64,000 bases of DNA from Saccharopolyspora aridisoli (GTDB lineage: Bacteria; Actinomycetota; Actinomycetes; Mycobacteriales; Pseudonocardiaceae): the NCBI RefSeq assembly GCF_004348445.1, contig NZ_SMKV01000024.1, forward strand, positions 1-64,000, in the 5' to 3' direction. The notes under the pieces were generated by a model, which did no database searches, was not told where the DNA came from, and saw only the letters and a program-made list of their open reading frames with translations. Of this stretch, positions 27,649 to 36,127 are shown piece by piece (the stretch's first letter is position 1; every line of letters begins with the position of its first letter). The position numbers and the translations under genes are program-made.

Positions 27649-27798
27649 ATCGCTAATTACAGGTCATGCAGCTGGATGTTCTGGGGAATCCGCGCATCTG
27701 GACAGGGCACTTGATACTGAGTGAGAACACATTCTAGTGTGTGTTGGCTAACACCTCCCCGCGCCGTGGCGGGGGTCGATCCGGTGAGGAGCGTGCCG

Positions 27799-28893
27799 AT
27801 GAGGGCAGCGGTGCTGAAGCAGATCGGCGACCCCGAGCTCGACGTGCGCTCCGACGTGGCCACCACCGAGGTGGGCCCCGACGAGGTGCGCGTGCGAGTC
27901 CGGGCGTCGGGCATCTGCCACAGCGACCTGTCGGCCATGAGCGGCGGACTGCCCGCGCTCGCCCCAGGGATCATGGGGCATGAGGGTGCCGGTGACGTGA
28001 TCGCCGCAGGCGCGCGGGTCTCGCATATCCGCGAAGGCGACCGCGTGGTGCTCTCCTTCGTGCCGCCGTGCAGCCGCTGCGCCGTCTGCCTGAACGGGCA
28101 GCCGCACCTGTGCGAGGTGCACACCGTCAACGCCTTCGTCTCGCCCCGCTTCGAGGTCGGTGGCGAGCCCGCCTTCGGCTTCGCCGGGTGCGGGACCTTC
28201 GCCGAAGAGCTCGTGATCCCGTCCGACGCCGCGGTCAAGGTCGACGACGACCTGCCCTACGAGGCCGCGGCGCTGATCGGTTGCGGCGTGCTGACCGGTG
28301 TCGGTGCGGTGCTCAACACCGCGGAGGTCGAGCCCGGGTCCACCGTGGTCGTCATCGGCTGCGGGGGCGTGGGGATCTCGGTCATCCAGGGCGCCCGGAT
28401 CGCCGGTGCCTCGCGCATCGTCGCGGTCGACCCCGCGGTGACCAAGCACGAGGCGGCGCTGCGCTTCGGTGCCACGCACGCCACCACGCCCGACGGGCTG
28501 GCCGAGGTTCGCCAAGAGGTCACCGGCGGACGCGGTTTCGACTACGCCTTCGAGGTCGTGGGCCTGGCAGCGACCATCCGCGCGGCCTACGACGCCGCTC
28601 GTCGCGGAGGCACCGCGGTGATCGTCGGGGCCGGAGGCGAGGAGCAGGAGGTCGAGTTCACCGCCCAGGAGCTGTTCATCAACGACAAGAACATCGTCCC
28701 CTCCTTCTACGGTTCGGCCGACCCGCGCCGGGACACCGGCCGCATGGTCGAGCTGTGGCGGGCGGGATTGCTGGACCTGGAAGGAATGATCAGCCGGCGG
28801 CTGGCGCTGGCGGACATCAACGACGGGCTGGCCGCACTGCGCAGCGGGGACAACGCGGTGGTGCGCCAGGTCGTCACTTTCGACCCGAGGTGA
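27799..28893 (+). CDS. zinc-dependent alcohol dehydrogenase (MDR family)
   Basis: 364-residue medium-chain dehydrogenase. Seen: catalytic-zinc Cys40 (GICHSDL) and His61-Glu62 (GHEGAG), the structural-zinc cysteines 91, 94, 97 and 105, and the NAD fold GCGGVG near 191. It could oxidise a sterol side-chain alcohol or another aliphatic alcohol. ATG at 27799 has GTGAGGAG 7 nt upstream; the longer reading from 27721 crosses the control region. It is the first gene of a plus-strand chain continuing through the SDR into yrbE4A-mce4F with gaps under 105 bp, so it probably shares the KstR-controlled promoter. Substrate not determined. Confidence 0.87.
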   Translation: MRAAVLKQIGDPELDVRSDVATTEVGPDEVRVRVRASGICHSDLSAMSGGLPALAPGIMGHEGAGDVIAAGARVSHIREGDRVVLSFVPPCSRCAVCLNGQPHLCEVHTVNAFVSPRFEVGGEPAFGFAGCGTFAEELVIPSDAAVKVDDDLPYEAAALIGCGVLTGVGAVLNTAEVEPGSTVVVIGCGGVGISVIQGARIAGASRIVAVDPAVTKHEAALRFGATHATTPDGLAEVRQEVTGGRGFDYAFEVVGLAATIRAAYDAARRGGTAVIVGAGGEEQEVEFTAQELFINDKNIVPSFYGSADPRRDTGRMVELWRAGLLDLEGMISRRLALADINDGLAALRSGDNAVVRQVVTFDPR

Positions 28894-28900
28894 GGCGCAC

Positions 28901-29785
28901 GTGTCGAGTGTGGACGGGAAGGTAGCGATCGTCACCGGAGCCGGTGCGGGACTGGGGCGCGCAGAAGCGCTCGCGCTGGCGCGGGCTGGGGCGAACGTCG
29001 TGGTCAACGACGTCACCGCCGCGGCGCACGCCGTGGTCTCCGAGATCGAGGAGATCGGCACCAAGGCGGTCGCCGTCGTCGGCGACGTCTCCGATTCCGA
29101 TGTCTCCGCCGAGATGATGGCCGCCGCGACCGAACGCCTCGGCGGGCTGCACGTGGTGGTCAACAACGCCGGGCTGCTGCGCGACCGGATGCTGTTCAAG
29201 ATGAGCGACCAGGAGTGGGACGACGTGCTGCGGGTGCACCTGCGCGGCCACTTCCTGCTCTCCCGCAACGCGACCGCGCACTGGCGCCAGGAGTACAAGG
29301 ACACCGGCGCGACGTACGGCAGCGTCATCAACACCGCCTCCGAGGCGTTCCTGCTCGGCTCGGCGGGACAGCCCAACTACGCGGCGGCCAAGGGCGGCAT
29401 CGCCGCGCTGACCGTCTCCACCGCGCGCGCGATGTCGCGAATGGGCGTGCGCGCCAACGCGATTTGCCCGCGCGCCCGAACCGCGATGACCGAGCAGACC
29501 TTCGGCGACGCCCCCGGCGAGGGCGTGGACCCGATGTCGGTCGAGCACGTCGCCCCGCTCGTGGCCTACCTCGCCGGACCGTCCGCGAAGGACATCAGCG
29601 GCCAGGTCTTCGTGGTGCACAGCGGCACCGTCGCGCTGCTCGCGCCGCCCACCATCGAGCAGAAGTTCGCCGCCCCCGGCGAGCTCTGGACGCAGCAGGA
29701 CTTGGAGAACGGTCTGGGCCCCTACTTCGCCGGCCGCGATCCCGAGCGCTCCTTCGCCGCCAACGACGTCCTCTCGATTCCATAA
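28901..29785 (+). CDS. SDR, 17-beta-hydroxysteroid dehydrogenase/Hsd4A-like (Rv3502c-like)
   Basis: 294-residue SDR of the peroxisomal multifunctional-enzyme type. Seen: TGAGAGLG near 12-19, NNAG near 88, RDRMLFKMS, catalytic Ser and YAAAKGG near 162-168, and a C-terminal tail of about 60 residues beyond the standard fold. Mtb Rv3502c occupies the same position just before yrbE4A and belongs to the Hsd4A group that oxidises 3-hydroxyacyl-CoA on the sterol side chain or a 17-beta hydroxyl. Start is a GTG 7 bp after the alcohol dehydrogenase stop. The usual PG at the end of strand six is replaced by CPRARTAM, a common variant in this group. Confidence 0.85.
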   Translation: MSSVDGKVAIVTGAGAGLGRAEALALARAGANVVVNDVTAAAHAVVSEIEEIGTKAVAVVGDVSDSDVSAEMMAAATERLGGLHVVVNNAGLLRDRMLFKMSDQEWDDVLRVHLRGHFLLSRNATAHWRQEYKDTGATYGSVINTASEAFLLGSAGQPNYAAAKGGIAALTVSTARAMSRMGVRANAICPRARTAMTEQTFGDAPGEGVDPMSVEHVAPLVAYLAGPSAKDISGQVFVVHSGTVALLAPPTIEQKFAAPGELWTQQDLENGLGPYFAGRDPERSFAANDVLSIP

Positions 29786-29864
29786 CGCGGATCGCGCATC
29801 GCCACCCCGCCGGGCTCACAGGCGGTACGCAGAACGTTTCTCGTCAACGAGGCCGGGAGGAAGC

Positions 29865-29891
29865 ATGGGTATCCAGGAGCGGCTGCCATGA
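29865..29891 (+). CDS. 8-residue leader ORF overlapping the yrbE4A start
   Basis: ATG at 29865 is preceded by an excellent ribosome site (GGGAGGAAGC). It reads MGIQERLP and then TGA, which overlaps the yrbE4A ATG as ATGA. yrbE4A itself has only GGAGCGG inside this leader. Translation of the leader would bring ribosomes to the permease start, so it may set the level of the Mce complex. It is too short to be a functional protein. Confidence 0.45.
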   Translation: MGIQERLP

Positions 29892-30670
29892 GCGCGCCGG
29901 TCGCCGGAGTCTCGACGGCCCTCGGCCACGTGGGCAAGATCGCCACGCTGGCCTGGGAAGTCGTGCGCCTCACGCCGCGCCGGCCGTTCGCGGTGCGCGA
30001 GTGGATCCAGCAGGCGTGGTTCTTCGCCAGCGTCACGATCCTGCCGACCGCTATGGTGGCCATCCCGTTCGGCGCGGTGATCGCGATGCAGCTGGGTTCG
30101 CTGACCCAGCAGATCGGTGCCCAGTCGTTCACCGGCGCGGCCAGCGCGCTGGCGATCCTGCAGCAGGCGAGCCCGCTGATCACCGCGCTGCTGGTGGCCG
30201 GTGCGGGCGGTTCGGCGGTGTGCGCCGACATCGGCGCCCGGTCCATCCGCGAGGAGATCGACGCCATGGAGGTGCTGGGGATCTCACCGGTCCACCGGCT
30301 GATCGTGCCCAGGGTGCTCGGCGCGGTGCTCGTGTCGCTGCTGCTCAACGGCCTGGTCAGCGTCGTCGGCGTGCTCGGCGGCTACTTCTTCAACGTGATC
30401 CTGCAGGGCGGCACGCCAGGCGCCTACCTGGCCAGCTTCAACGCGCTGGCCTCGCTCCCCGACATCTGGGTCAGCGAGGTCAAGGCCGCCATCTACGGGT
30501 TCGTCGCGGGAGTCGTCGCCGCCTACCGGGGGCTCAACCCCGCCGGCGGGCCGAAGGGCGTGGGGGACGCGGTCAACCAGGCCGTGGTCATCACGTTCCT
30601 GCTGCTGTTCATGATCAACCTGCTGGTCACGGGCATCTACTTGCAACTCGTGCCGCCGAAGGGCTTGTGA
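29888..30670 (+). CDS. yrbE4A: Mce4 transporter permease YrbE4A
   Basis: 260-residue MlaE-type integral membrane permease of the Mce4 steroid importer. Seen: an N-terminal interfacial helix (EWIQQAWFFASV), then five hydrophobic helices, and the conserved cytoplasmic loop EEIDAMEVLGISP near 121-133 that contacts the ATPase. It would sit in the plasma membrane with YrbE4B and be driven by the MceG-like ATPase encoded at 19358. It starts by ATGA overlap with the 8-codon leader. The following yrbE4B gene begins two bases after its stop. Confidence 0.93.
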   Translation: MSAPVAGVSTALGHVGKIATLAWEVVRLTPRRPFAVREWIQQAWFFASVTILPTAMVAIPFGAVIAMQLGSLTQQIGAQSFTGAASALAILQQASPLITALLVAGAGGSAVCADIGARSIREEIDAMEVLGISPVHRLIVPRVLGAVLVSLLLNGLVSVVGVLGGYFFNVILQGGTPGAYLASFNALASLPDIWVSEVKAAIYGFVAGVVAAYRGLNPAGGPKGVGDAVNQAVVITFLLLFMINLLVTGIYLQLVPPKGL

Positions 30671-30671
30671 G

Positions 30672-31544
30672 ATGGCAGTCCTGGAAACGACACCTCCGCC
30701 GACACCGGCCCCGGTGCAGCGCCGCATCGCCAAGGTCGCCTCCCGGCCCGGTGACGTGCTGGCCAACCTCGGCTGGCAGCTCTCGTTCTACGTGCGGGCC
30801 CTGGCGCTGGTGCCGGTCACGCTGACCAAGTACCGCAAGGAGACGATGCGGCTGCTCACCGAGGTCGTCTTCGGCAGCGGTGCGCTGGCCATCATCGGCG
30901 GCACGCTCGGCGTGATGGTCGGCATGACCATGGCCACCGGTGCGGTCGTCGGTCTGCAGGGCTACTCCTCGCTGAACCAGCTCGGGACCGCCGCGCTCAC
31001 CGGGTTCATCGCCGCCTACTTCGACACCCGCGAGGTGGCGCCGCTGTCGGCCGGTTTGGCGCTGTCGGCCACCGTCGGCTGCGGGTTCACCGCGCAGCTG
31101 GGCGCGATGCGCATCTCCGACGAGATCGACGCGCTGGAGGTGATGGGGGTGCGCAGCGTTCCGTACCTGGTGACCAGTCGGGTCCTGGCCGGTGTCGCCG
31201 CCGTCATCCCGCTCTACGTGGTGGGGCTGCTGGGTTCCTACCTGGCGTCGCGGCAGATCACGGTGTGGGTCTACGGGCAGTCGGCGGGCACCTACGACCA
31301 CTACTTCCACCTGTTCTTACCGCCGGAGGACGTGCTGTGGTCCTTCGGCAAGGTCATGGTCTTCAGCGTCGCGGTGATCCTGACCCACTGCTACTACGGC
31401 TACACCGCGAGCGGCGGACCGGCCGGGGTGGGCATCGCCGTCGGCCGCGCGGTGCGGACGTCGATCGTGCTGGTGACCGTGCTCGACTTCTTCTGCAGCC
31501 TGGCGATCTGGGGATCGACCACGACGGTTCGGATCGCGGGATGA
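30672..31544 (+). CDS. yrbE4B: Mce4 transporter permease YrbE4B
   Basis: 290-residue MlaE-type permease, second half of the Mce4 channel. The N-terminal 30 residues are polar and proline-rich, followed by an interfacial helix, five membrane helices, and the loop DEIDALEVMGVRSVPYLVTSR near 154-174 (split motif) matching that of YrbE4A. Its stop overlaps the Mce4A ATG (ATGA). Length and loop agree with mycobacterial YrbE4B. Its role in passing sterol across the membrane is known for the family. Confidence 0.93.
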   Translation: MAVLETTPPPTPAPVQRRIAKVASRPGDVLANLGWQLSFYVRALALVPVTLTKYRKETMRLLTEVVFGSGALAIIGGTLGVMVGMTMATGAVVGLQGYSSLNQLGTAALTGFIAAYFDTREVAPLSAGLALSATVGCGFTAQLGAMRISDEIDALEVMGVRSVPYLVTSRVLAGVAAVIPLYVVGLLGSYLASRQITVWVYGQSAGTYDHYFHLFLPPEDVLWSFGKVMVFSVAVILTHCYYGYTASGGPAGVGIAVGRAVRTSIVLVTVLDFFCSLAIWGSTTTVRIAG

Positions 31545-32887
31545 TCGAAGCGCGCAGCAGACGCCGTTACCAGGCGATGGGCATCGCGTTCCTGGTCGTC
31601 GCCGGGCTTTTCCTGGCGGGCACGATCGGGATGTACAACAAGGCGTTCACCCGGTTCGTCGCGGTGACCGTGCGCGCCGACACCGCGGGCAACCAGATGA
31701 TGCCGGGCGCCGACGTCAAGGTGCGCGGTGTCGTGGTCGGCGAGGTGCGGGCCATCGACGCGGGCAAGGGCCACGCCGACCTGAGGCTGGCGCTGCAACC
31801 CGAGGAGGCGGGCATGATCCCGGCCAACGCCTCGGCGCGGCTGCTTCCGAAAACCCTGTTCGGCGAGCGCTACGTGGCCCTGGACATCCCGGAGGAAGCG
31901 GCCTCGACGACGTTGAGCGCAGGGGACGTCATCCCGCAGGACCGCAGCGCATCGGCGATGGAGATCGAGAAGGTGCTCGGTGACCTGATGCCGGTGCTGC
32001 AGGCGGTGCAGCCGCAGCAGGTCGCCACCACCCTCAACGCCGTCTCGCAGGCGCTGGAAGGACGCGGCGAGCAGCTCGGCGACACGTTGGTGCAGCTCGA
32101 CCGCTACTTGCAGGACTTCGACCCGTCGCTGCCGAAGGTCGAATCGGTGATCAGCCGGGTCGACGACGTCGCCGAGAACTACGCCGACGCGGCACCCGAT
32201 CTGATGCAGGCGGTCAACGACCTGACCACCACCAGCCGCACCATCGTCGAGCAGCGAAATCAGCTCCAGCAGATGACCGGAGCGCTGACCAGCGCCAGCG
32301 GTGAGATGGACCGGTTCCTGTCGGCCAACGGCAACAACTTCATCCGGCTGGCGGGCACCTCGCGGTCCACCCTGGAGCTGCTGGCGAAGTACTCGCCGCA
32401 ATACCCCTGCATGCTCCAGCAGTTCCAGGCGGGCACCAAGAACGCCGATCTCACCTTCGGCAAGGGAACAGACACCCCGAACATGGCGCGGATGACCCTG
32501 GAGATCACCGGCAGCCGCGGCAAGTACCTGCCCGGTGTGGACGATCCGAAGAACCTGGAGCACCGCGGTCCGCGCTGCTACCCGTTCGTCGAGGCACCGG
32601 AAACGTTCCCGCAGTACCCCCCGGGCGGACCGCTCAACGACGGCTCCACCAAGCCCGAGCCACCGCTGGACCGCGATGCGGTGTTCCCGTGGAAGGGGAC
32701 CGGCGGGGCGCCGGCGTCGACCTCGCCGCAGTCGGCGAGCTCGTCGTTGGCCAACTCCCAGCCCGAGCGCGACCTGCTCGCCGCCCTGGTGGCGCCCCGA
32801 CTGCAGGTCCAGCCCAAGGCGGTTCCGGACTGGACGAGCCTGCTCGTCGGGCCGCTGTTCCGGAACGCGGAGGTGACCGTGCGATGA
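31541..32887 (+). CDS. mce4A: Mce4A substrate-binding subunit
   Basis: 448-residue exported Mce protein. One N-terminal membrane helix (about 13-33) anchors it; the MCE/MlaD domain follows at about 40-115 with GADVKVRGVVVGEV, then a long helical needle segment and a low-complexity Pro/Ser-rich tail after about 360. In the Mce complex six such chains form a hydrophobic tunnel for steroid. Start ATG is defined by ATGA overlap with yrbE4B. It is somewhat longer than mycobacterial Mce4A because of the tail. Confidence 0.92.
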   Translation: MIEARSRRRYQAMGIAFLVVAGLFLAGTIGMYNKAFTRFVAVTVRADTAGNQMMPGADVKVRGVVVGEVRAIDAGKGHADLRLALQPEEAGMIPANASARLLPKTLFGERYVALDIPEEAASTTLSAGDVIPQDRSASAMEIEKVLGDLMPVLQAVQPQQVATTLNAVSQALEGRGEQLGDTLVQLDRYLQDFDPSLPKVESVISRVDDVAENYADAAPDLMQAVNDLTTTSRTIVEQRNQLQQMTGALTSASGEMDRFLSANGNNFIRLAGTSRSTLELLAKYSPQYPCMLQQFQAGTKNADLTFGKGTDTPNMARMTLEITGSRGKYLPGVDDPKNLEHRGPRCYPFVEAPETFPQYPPGGPLNDGSTKPEPPLDRDAVFPWKGTGGAPASTSPQSASSSLANSQPERDLLAALVAPRLQVQPKAVPDWTSLLVGPLFRNAEVTVR

Positions 32888-33915
32888 GGTCGATCACCGC
32901 ACCGCTGATCAAGCTGATCGTCTTCGTGGCGGTCACGCTGACCCTGACCGGGATCCTGGTGTCCACCATCGCCGCCAACTCCTCCGGTGACGCTCACGAG
33001 TACACAGCGCGCTTCGCCGATGCCTCCGGTCTCGGTGAGGGCGACGACGTGCGCATCGCCGGGGTCAAGGTCGGCAGGGTCACCGATCTCGAAGTCGATG
33101 CCGACGACCAAGCCCTGGTGCGCTTCGACGTCGACAGCGCCCGGGAGCTGCCGCGCGATGCCCAGGCCACCGTGAAGTTCCGCAACATCGCGGGCCAGCG
33201 CTACCTCGCGCTCGACGCGCCGCTGCGCGATCCGGCCGACGTCCTGCGGCCCGGCGGGGAGATTCCACTGGAGCGCACCCACCCGGCGCTGAACCTCACC
33301 GCCCTGTTCAACGGCTTCAAACCGCTGTTCCAGGCCCTGAACCCGGAGGACGTCAACCAGCTCTCGGGTGAGCTGGTGAAGGTGCTGCAGGGCGAGGGCG
33401 GAACGGTCGACAGCCTGCTGGCGCACACCGCGTCGCTGACCGGGACGCTGGCGAAGAAGGACGAGGTCATCGGCCAGGTCATCGACAACCTCAACGCCGT
33501 CCTGGGCAACGTCAACGAACGCGGTCCGCAACTGGCCGAACTCATCGACGCGCTGCAACGGCTGACCACCGGGCTCGCCGAGCAGCGCAAGCCGGTCGGC
33601 GAGGCAATCGGCGCCCTCGACGAGCTGACCAACACCACCGCCGGGCTCGTCGAGCAGGCCAGACCGCCGCTGCAGCAGGACATCGCTGCGCTGCGCGACG
33701 TCACCGGGCTGCTCAACGAGGAACTACCGCTGCTGGACCACACGCTGCAGACCATGCCGGGGCGGCTGGACCGGCTGACCCGGACCGTCAGCTACGGCGG
33801 CTGGTTCAACTACTACTCGTGCCAGGTCACCGGCAACATCCGCATCGACCAGCTCAACATCAACGTCCCGCTCCTGCCCGTGCCGACGACCCAGTTGCCG
33901 GAGAGATGCCGATGA
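32884..33915 (+). CDS. mce4B: Mce4B substrate-binding subunit
   Basis: 343-residue Mce protein: N-terminal membrane helix at about 7-32, MCE domain at about 38-115 with GDDVRIAGVKVGRV, and a helical needle domain to about 300 rich in Leu heptads (coiled-coil-like LTTGLAEQRKPVGEAI). Two cysteines near the C-terminus (YYSCQ, ERCR) may form a disulfide outside the membrane. ATGA overlaps join it to mce4A and mce4C. Confidence 0.92.
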   Translation: MRSITAPLIKLIVFVAVTLTLTGILVSTIAANSSGDAHEYTARFADASGLGEGDDVRIAGVKVGRVTDLEVDADDQALVRFDVDSARELPRDAQATVKFRNIAGQRYLALDAPLRDPADVLRPGGEIPLERTHPALNLTALFNGFKPLFQALNPEDVNQLSGELVKVLQGEGGTVDSLLAHTASLTGTLAKKDEVIGQVIDNLNAVLGNVNERGPQLAELIDALQRLTTGLAEQRKPVGEAIGALDELTNTTAGLVEQARPPLQQDIAALRDVTGLLNEELPLLDHTLQTMPGRLDRLTRTVSYGGWFNYYSCQVTGNIRIDQLNINVPLLPVPTTQLPERCR

Positions 33916-34925
33916 AACCACTACGGGCCCGCAACCAGGTCACCGTCGGCCTCGTCACGATCGCGCTGCTGGTGGTCGGGACCTTGACGGCGTTCTCCGC
34001 CAAGGACCTGCCGCTGATCGGCTCCGGCAACTCCTACTCGGCCTACTTCGCCGAATCCGCCGGGTTGGAGCCGGGGAACGAGGTGCAGATCGCCGGGGTG
34101 CAGGTCGGCGAGGTCGACGACGTGTCGCTGGAGGGCAACCGCGTGCTGGTGTCGTTCACAGTGGACGGGCGTGAGATCGGCGATCGCACCAGCGCCGACA
34201 TCCAGATCAAGACGCTGCTCGGCGAGAAGTTCGTCGGCCTGCGACCGGCAGGCGACGAGGAGCTGTCCGAACCGATCCCGGTGCGCAACACCAGTTCTCC
34301 GTTCGACATCCCCGACGCCATCGACCAGCTGACGCAGACCACCGGGCAGCTCGACAGCGGCAAGCTCGCCGAGAGCTTCCGGGTCATGTCCGACACCATG
34401 CGCGGCGCGCCGCAGCACATGGACCAGGCCGTCACCGGTCTGTCCCAGCTCTCGCAGACCATCGCCTCCCGGGACCAGCAGCTCGCCGAGCTGATGCACA
34501 ACGCCAGCAACGTCTCGGGCATCGTCGCCGACCGCGACCAGCAGGTCAGCAAGCTCGTCTCCGACGGCAACCTGCTGCTGTCGGAGGTGCAGGCCCGCAA
34601 GCAGGCGATCAGCGGACTGCTGGTGGGCACCGAGAGCCTGTCGCGGCAGCTGCGCGGCCTGGTGGCCGACAACCAGGAGCAGGTGAAGCCCGCCCTCGAC
34701 CAGCTCGACCAGCTCACCGCGATGCTCAAGCGCAACCAGGACAACCTGAACAGGGCCATCGGCGCGCTCCAGCCCTACGTGCGCGGCTTCAACAACACGA
34801 TCAGCAACGGCCGCTGGTTCGAGGGCTACTTCTGCGGTCTGCTGCCGCCGCCGATCCACGCCGGTCCGATCCAGACCAACACCCCCGAGTGCGAACTCCC
34901 GGTTCCCGAGGGAGGCGGCCGATGA
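33912..34925 (+). CDS. mce4C: Mce4C substrate-binding subunit
   Basis: 337-residue Mce protein: N-terminal membrane helix at about 9-27, MCE domain at about 38-115 with GNEVQIAGVQVGEV, and helical needle region to about 295. C-terminal cysteines (YFCG, ECEL) resemble the disulfide pair of the other subunits. The start used is the ATG overlapping the mce4B stop; an ATG two codons upstream is also possible. Part of the same six-subunit complex. Confidence 0.92.
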   Translation: MKPLRARNQVTVGLVTIALLVVGTLTAFSAKDLPLIGSGNSYSAYFAESAGLEPGNEVQIAGVQVGEVDDVSLEGNRVLVSFTVDGREIGDRTSADIQIKTLLGEKFVGLRPAGDEELSEPIPVRNTSSPFDIPDAIDQLTQTTGQLDSGKLAESFRVMSDTMRGAPQHMDQAVTGLSQLSQTIASRDQQLAELMHNASNVSGIVADRDQQVSKLVSDGNLLLSEVQARKQAISGLLVGTESLSRQLRGLVADNQEQVKPALDQLDQLTAMLKRNQDNLNRAIGALQPYVRGFNNTISNGRWFEGYFCGLLPPPIHAGPIQTNTPECELPVPEGGGR

Positions 34926-36127
34926 GCAGGCTCACCCGCACGATCGCGGTGCTGTGCGCGCTGGCACTGGTCACCACCGGAGCGCTGTGGTGGACGCTGT
35001 CGGCCAGCGGCACCACCATCACCGCCTACTTCGACAAGGCCGTCGGCCTCTACGCCGGTTCCAGCGTGCGGGTGCTCGGCGTCAAGGTCGGACAGATCGA
35101 TGCCGTGACGCCCGAAGGGCCGGTGGTGCGGGTCGACATGCACGTCGACGACGGGGTGAGCATCCCCGCCGACGCCAACGCCGTGGTCGTCGCACCCAGC
35201 CTGGTCAGCGACCGCTACGTGCAGCTCACGCCGGCCTACACGCAGGGCGAGGTGATGGCCTCCGGTGCGGTCCTCGACCGCAAGCGCACCGCGACCCCCG
35301 CCGAGCTCGACGAGCTCTACAAGAGCGTCAACGCCCTGTCCACCGCGCTCGGCCCGGACGGGGCCAACCGCGAAGGCGCGCTCAACGACGTCGTCAACAC
35401 CACAGCGGCCACAGTGGACGGGAACGGCCAGGACCTCAACACCACGATCAAGCGGCTCGGCGAGCTCTCCACGACCCTGTCGGAGAACCAGGGCGACCTG
35501 TTCGCCACGGTGGACAACCTCAACCGGTTCACCGGCACGCTCGCCCAGAGCGATGAGCAGATCCGCGAGCTCTACGGGCGGATGGCTGACACGACCGGCT
35601 ACCTGGCCTCCGAGCGCGAGCAGCTGGGCACCTCGCTGCACTCGCTGGCCATCGCGCTCGACGACGTCCAGCGGTTCGTCCACGACAACCGCGACCACAT
35701 GTCCTCCAACGTCCGCAACCTCACCGGCGTCACCCGGGCGCTGGTCGACCAGCGGGAAGCGCTGGCCGAGGTGCTGGACCTGATGCCGCTGGCGACGACC
35801 AACTTCATCAACGCCTACGACTCGGCGTCCGGCAGCGTGGCCTCGCGCTGGAACCCGCAGGAGCTCGCGCAACCGCCGATCCTGCTGGTGTGCAGGCTGA
35901 TCGCCAACGTCACACCGCTTCCAGAGCCCATCCCGCAATCGCTGCGCGACACCTGCGAGGAGCTCAACCCCGTCGTCGAGGGCCTGGCGCCGCTGCCGTC
36001 GGTCGCCGACGTGCTCGGCAAGCTCCAGACCGGCTCGGGTGACGTACCGGACCAGCTCGGCAAGGGCGAGAACCCGGTGCCGCTGCCGCTGGTGGACGCG
36101 ATGAAGCGAGGGGCGGGGACGCCATGA
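34922..36127 (+). CDS. mce4D: Mce4D substrate-binding subunit
   Basis: 401-residue Mce protein: N-terminal membrane helix at about 5-28, MCE domain at about 33-110 with GSSVRVLGVKVGQI, and a long helical needle domain with Asn/Gln-rich heptads to about 290. The C-terminal 110 residues are Pro/Leu-rich and hold a cysteine pair (VCRL, DTCEE). ATGA overlaps link it to mce4C and the lipoprotein mce4E. The tail is shorter than in mycobacteria as far as I recall. Confidence 0.91.
   Translation: MSRLTRTIAVLCALALVTTGALWWTLSASGTTITAYFDKAVGLYAGSSVRVLGVKVGQIDAVTPEGPVVRVDMHVDDGVSIPADANAVVVAPSLVSDRYVQLTPAYTQGEVMASGAVLDRKRTATPAELDELYKSVNALSTALGPDGANREGALNDVVNTTAATVDGNGQDLNTTIKRLGELSTTLSENQGDLFATVDNLNRFTGTLAQSDEQIRELYGRMADTTGYLASEREQLGTSLHSLAIALDDVQRFVHDNRDHMSSNVRNLTGVTRALVDQREALAEVLDLMPLATTNFINAYDSASGSVASRWNPQELAQPPILLVCRLIANVTPLPEPIPQSLRDTCEELNPVVEGLAPLPSVADVLGKLQTGSGDVPDQLGKGENPVPLPLVDAMKRGAGTP

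Larger units (their letters stand above)
27387..27798. promoter_or_regulatory. divergent control region, fadE26 unit / adh-mce4 operon
   Basis: 412-bp gap between divergent steroid operons, noticeably poorer in GC than the flanking genes. It contains three KstR-like sites (27413, 27490, 27635), a fourth degenerate one at 27723 (GAGAACACATTCTA), and the inverted repeat AACACA (27726-27731) / TGTGTT (27740-27745) close to the alcohol dehydrogenase side. No gene with a good ribosome site was found in it. The layout suggests separate promoters near each end, each with its own operator. Confidence 0.7.
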
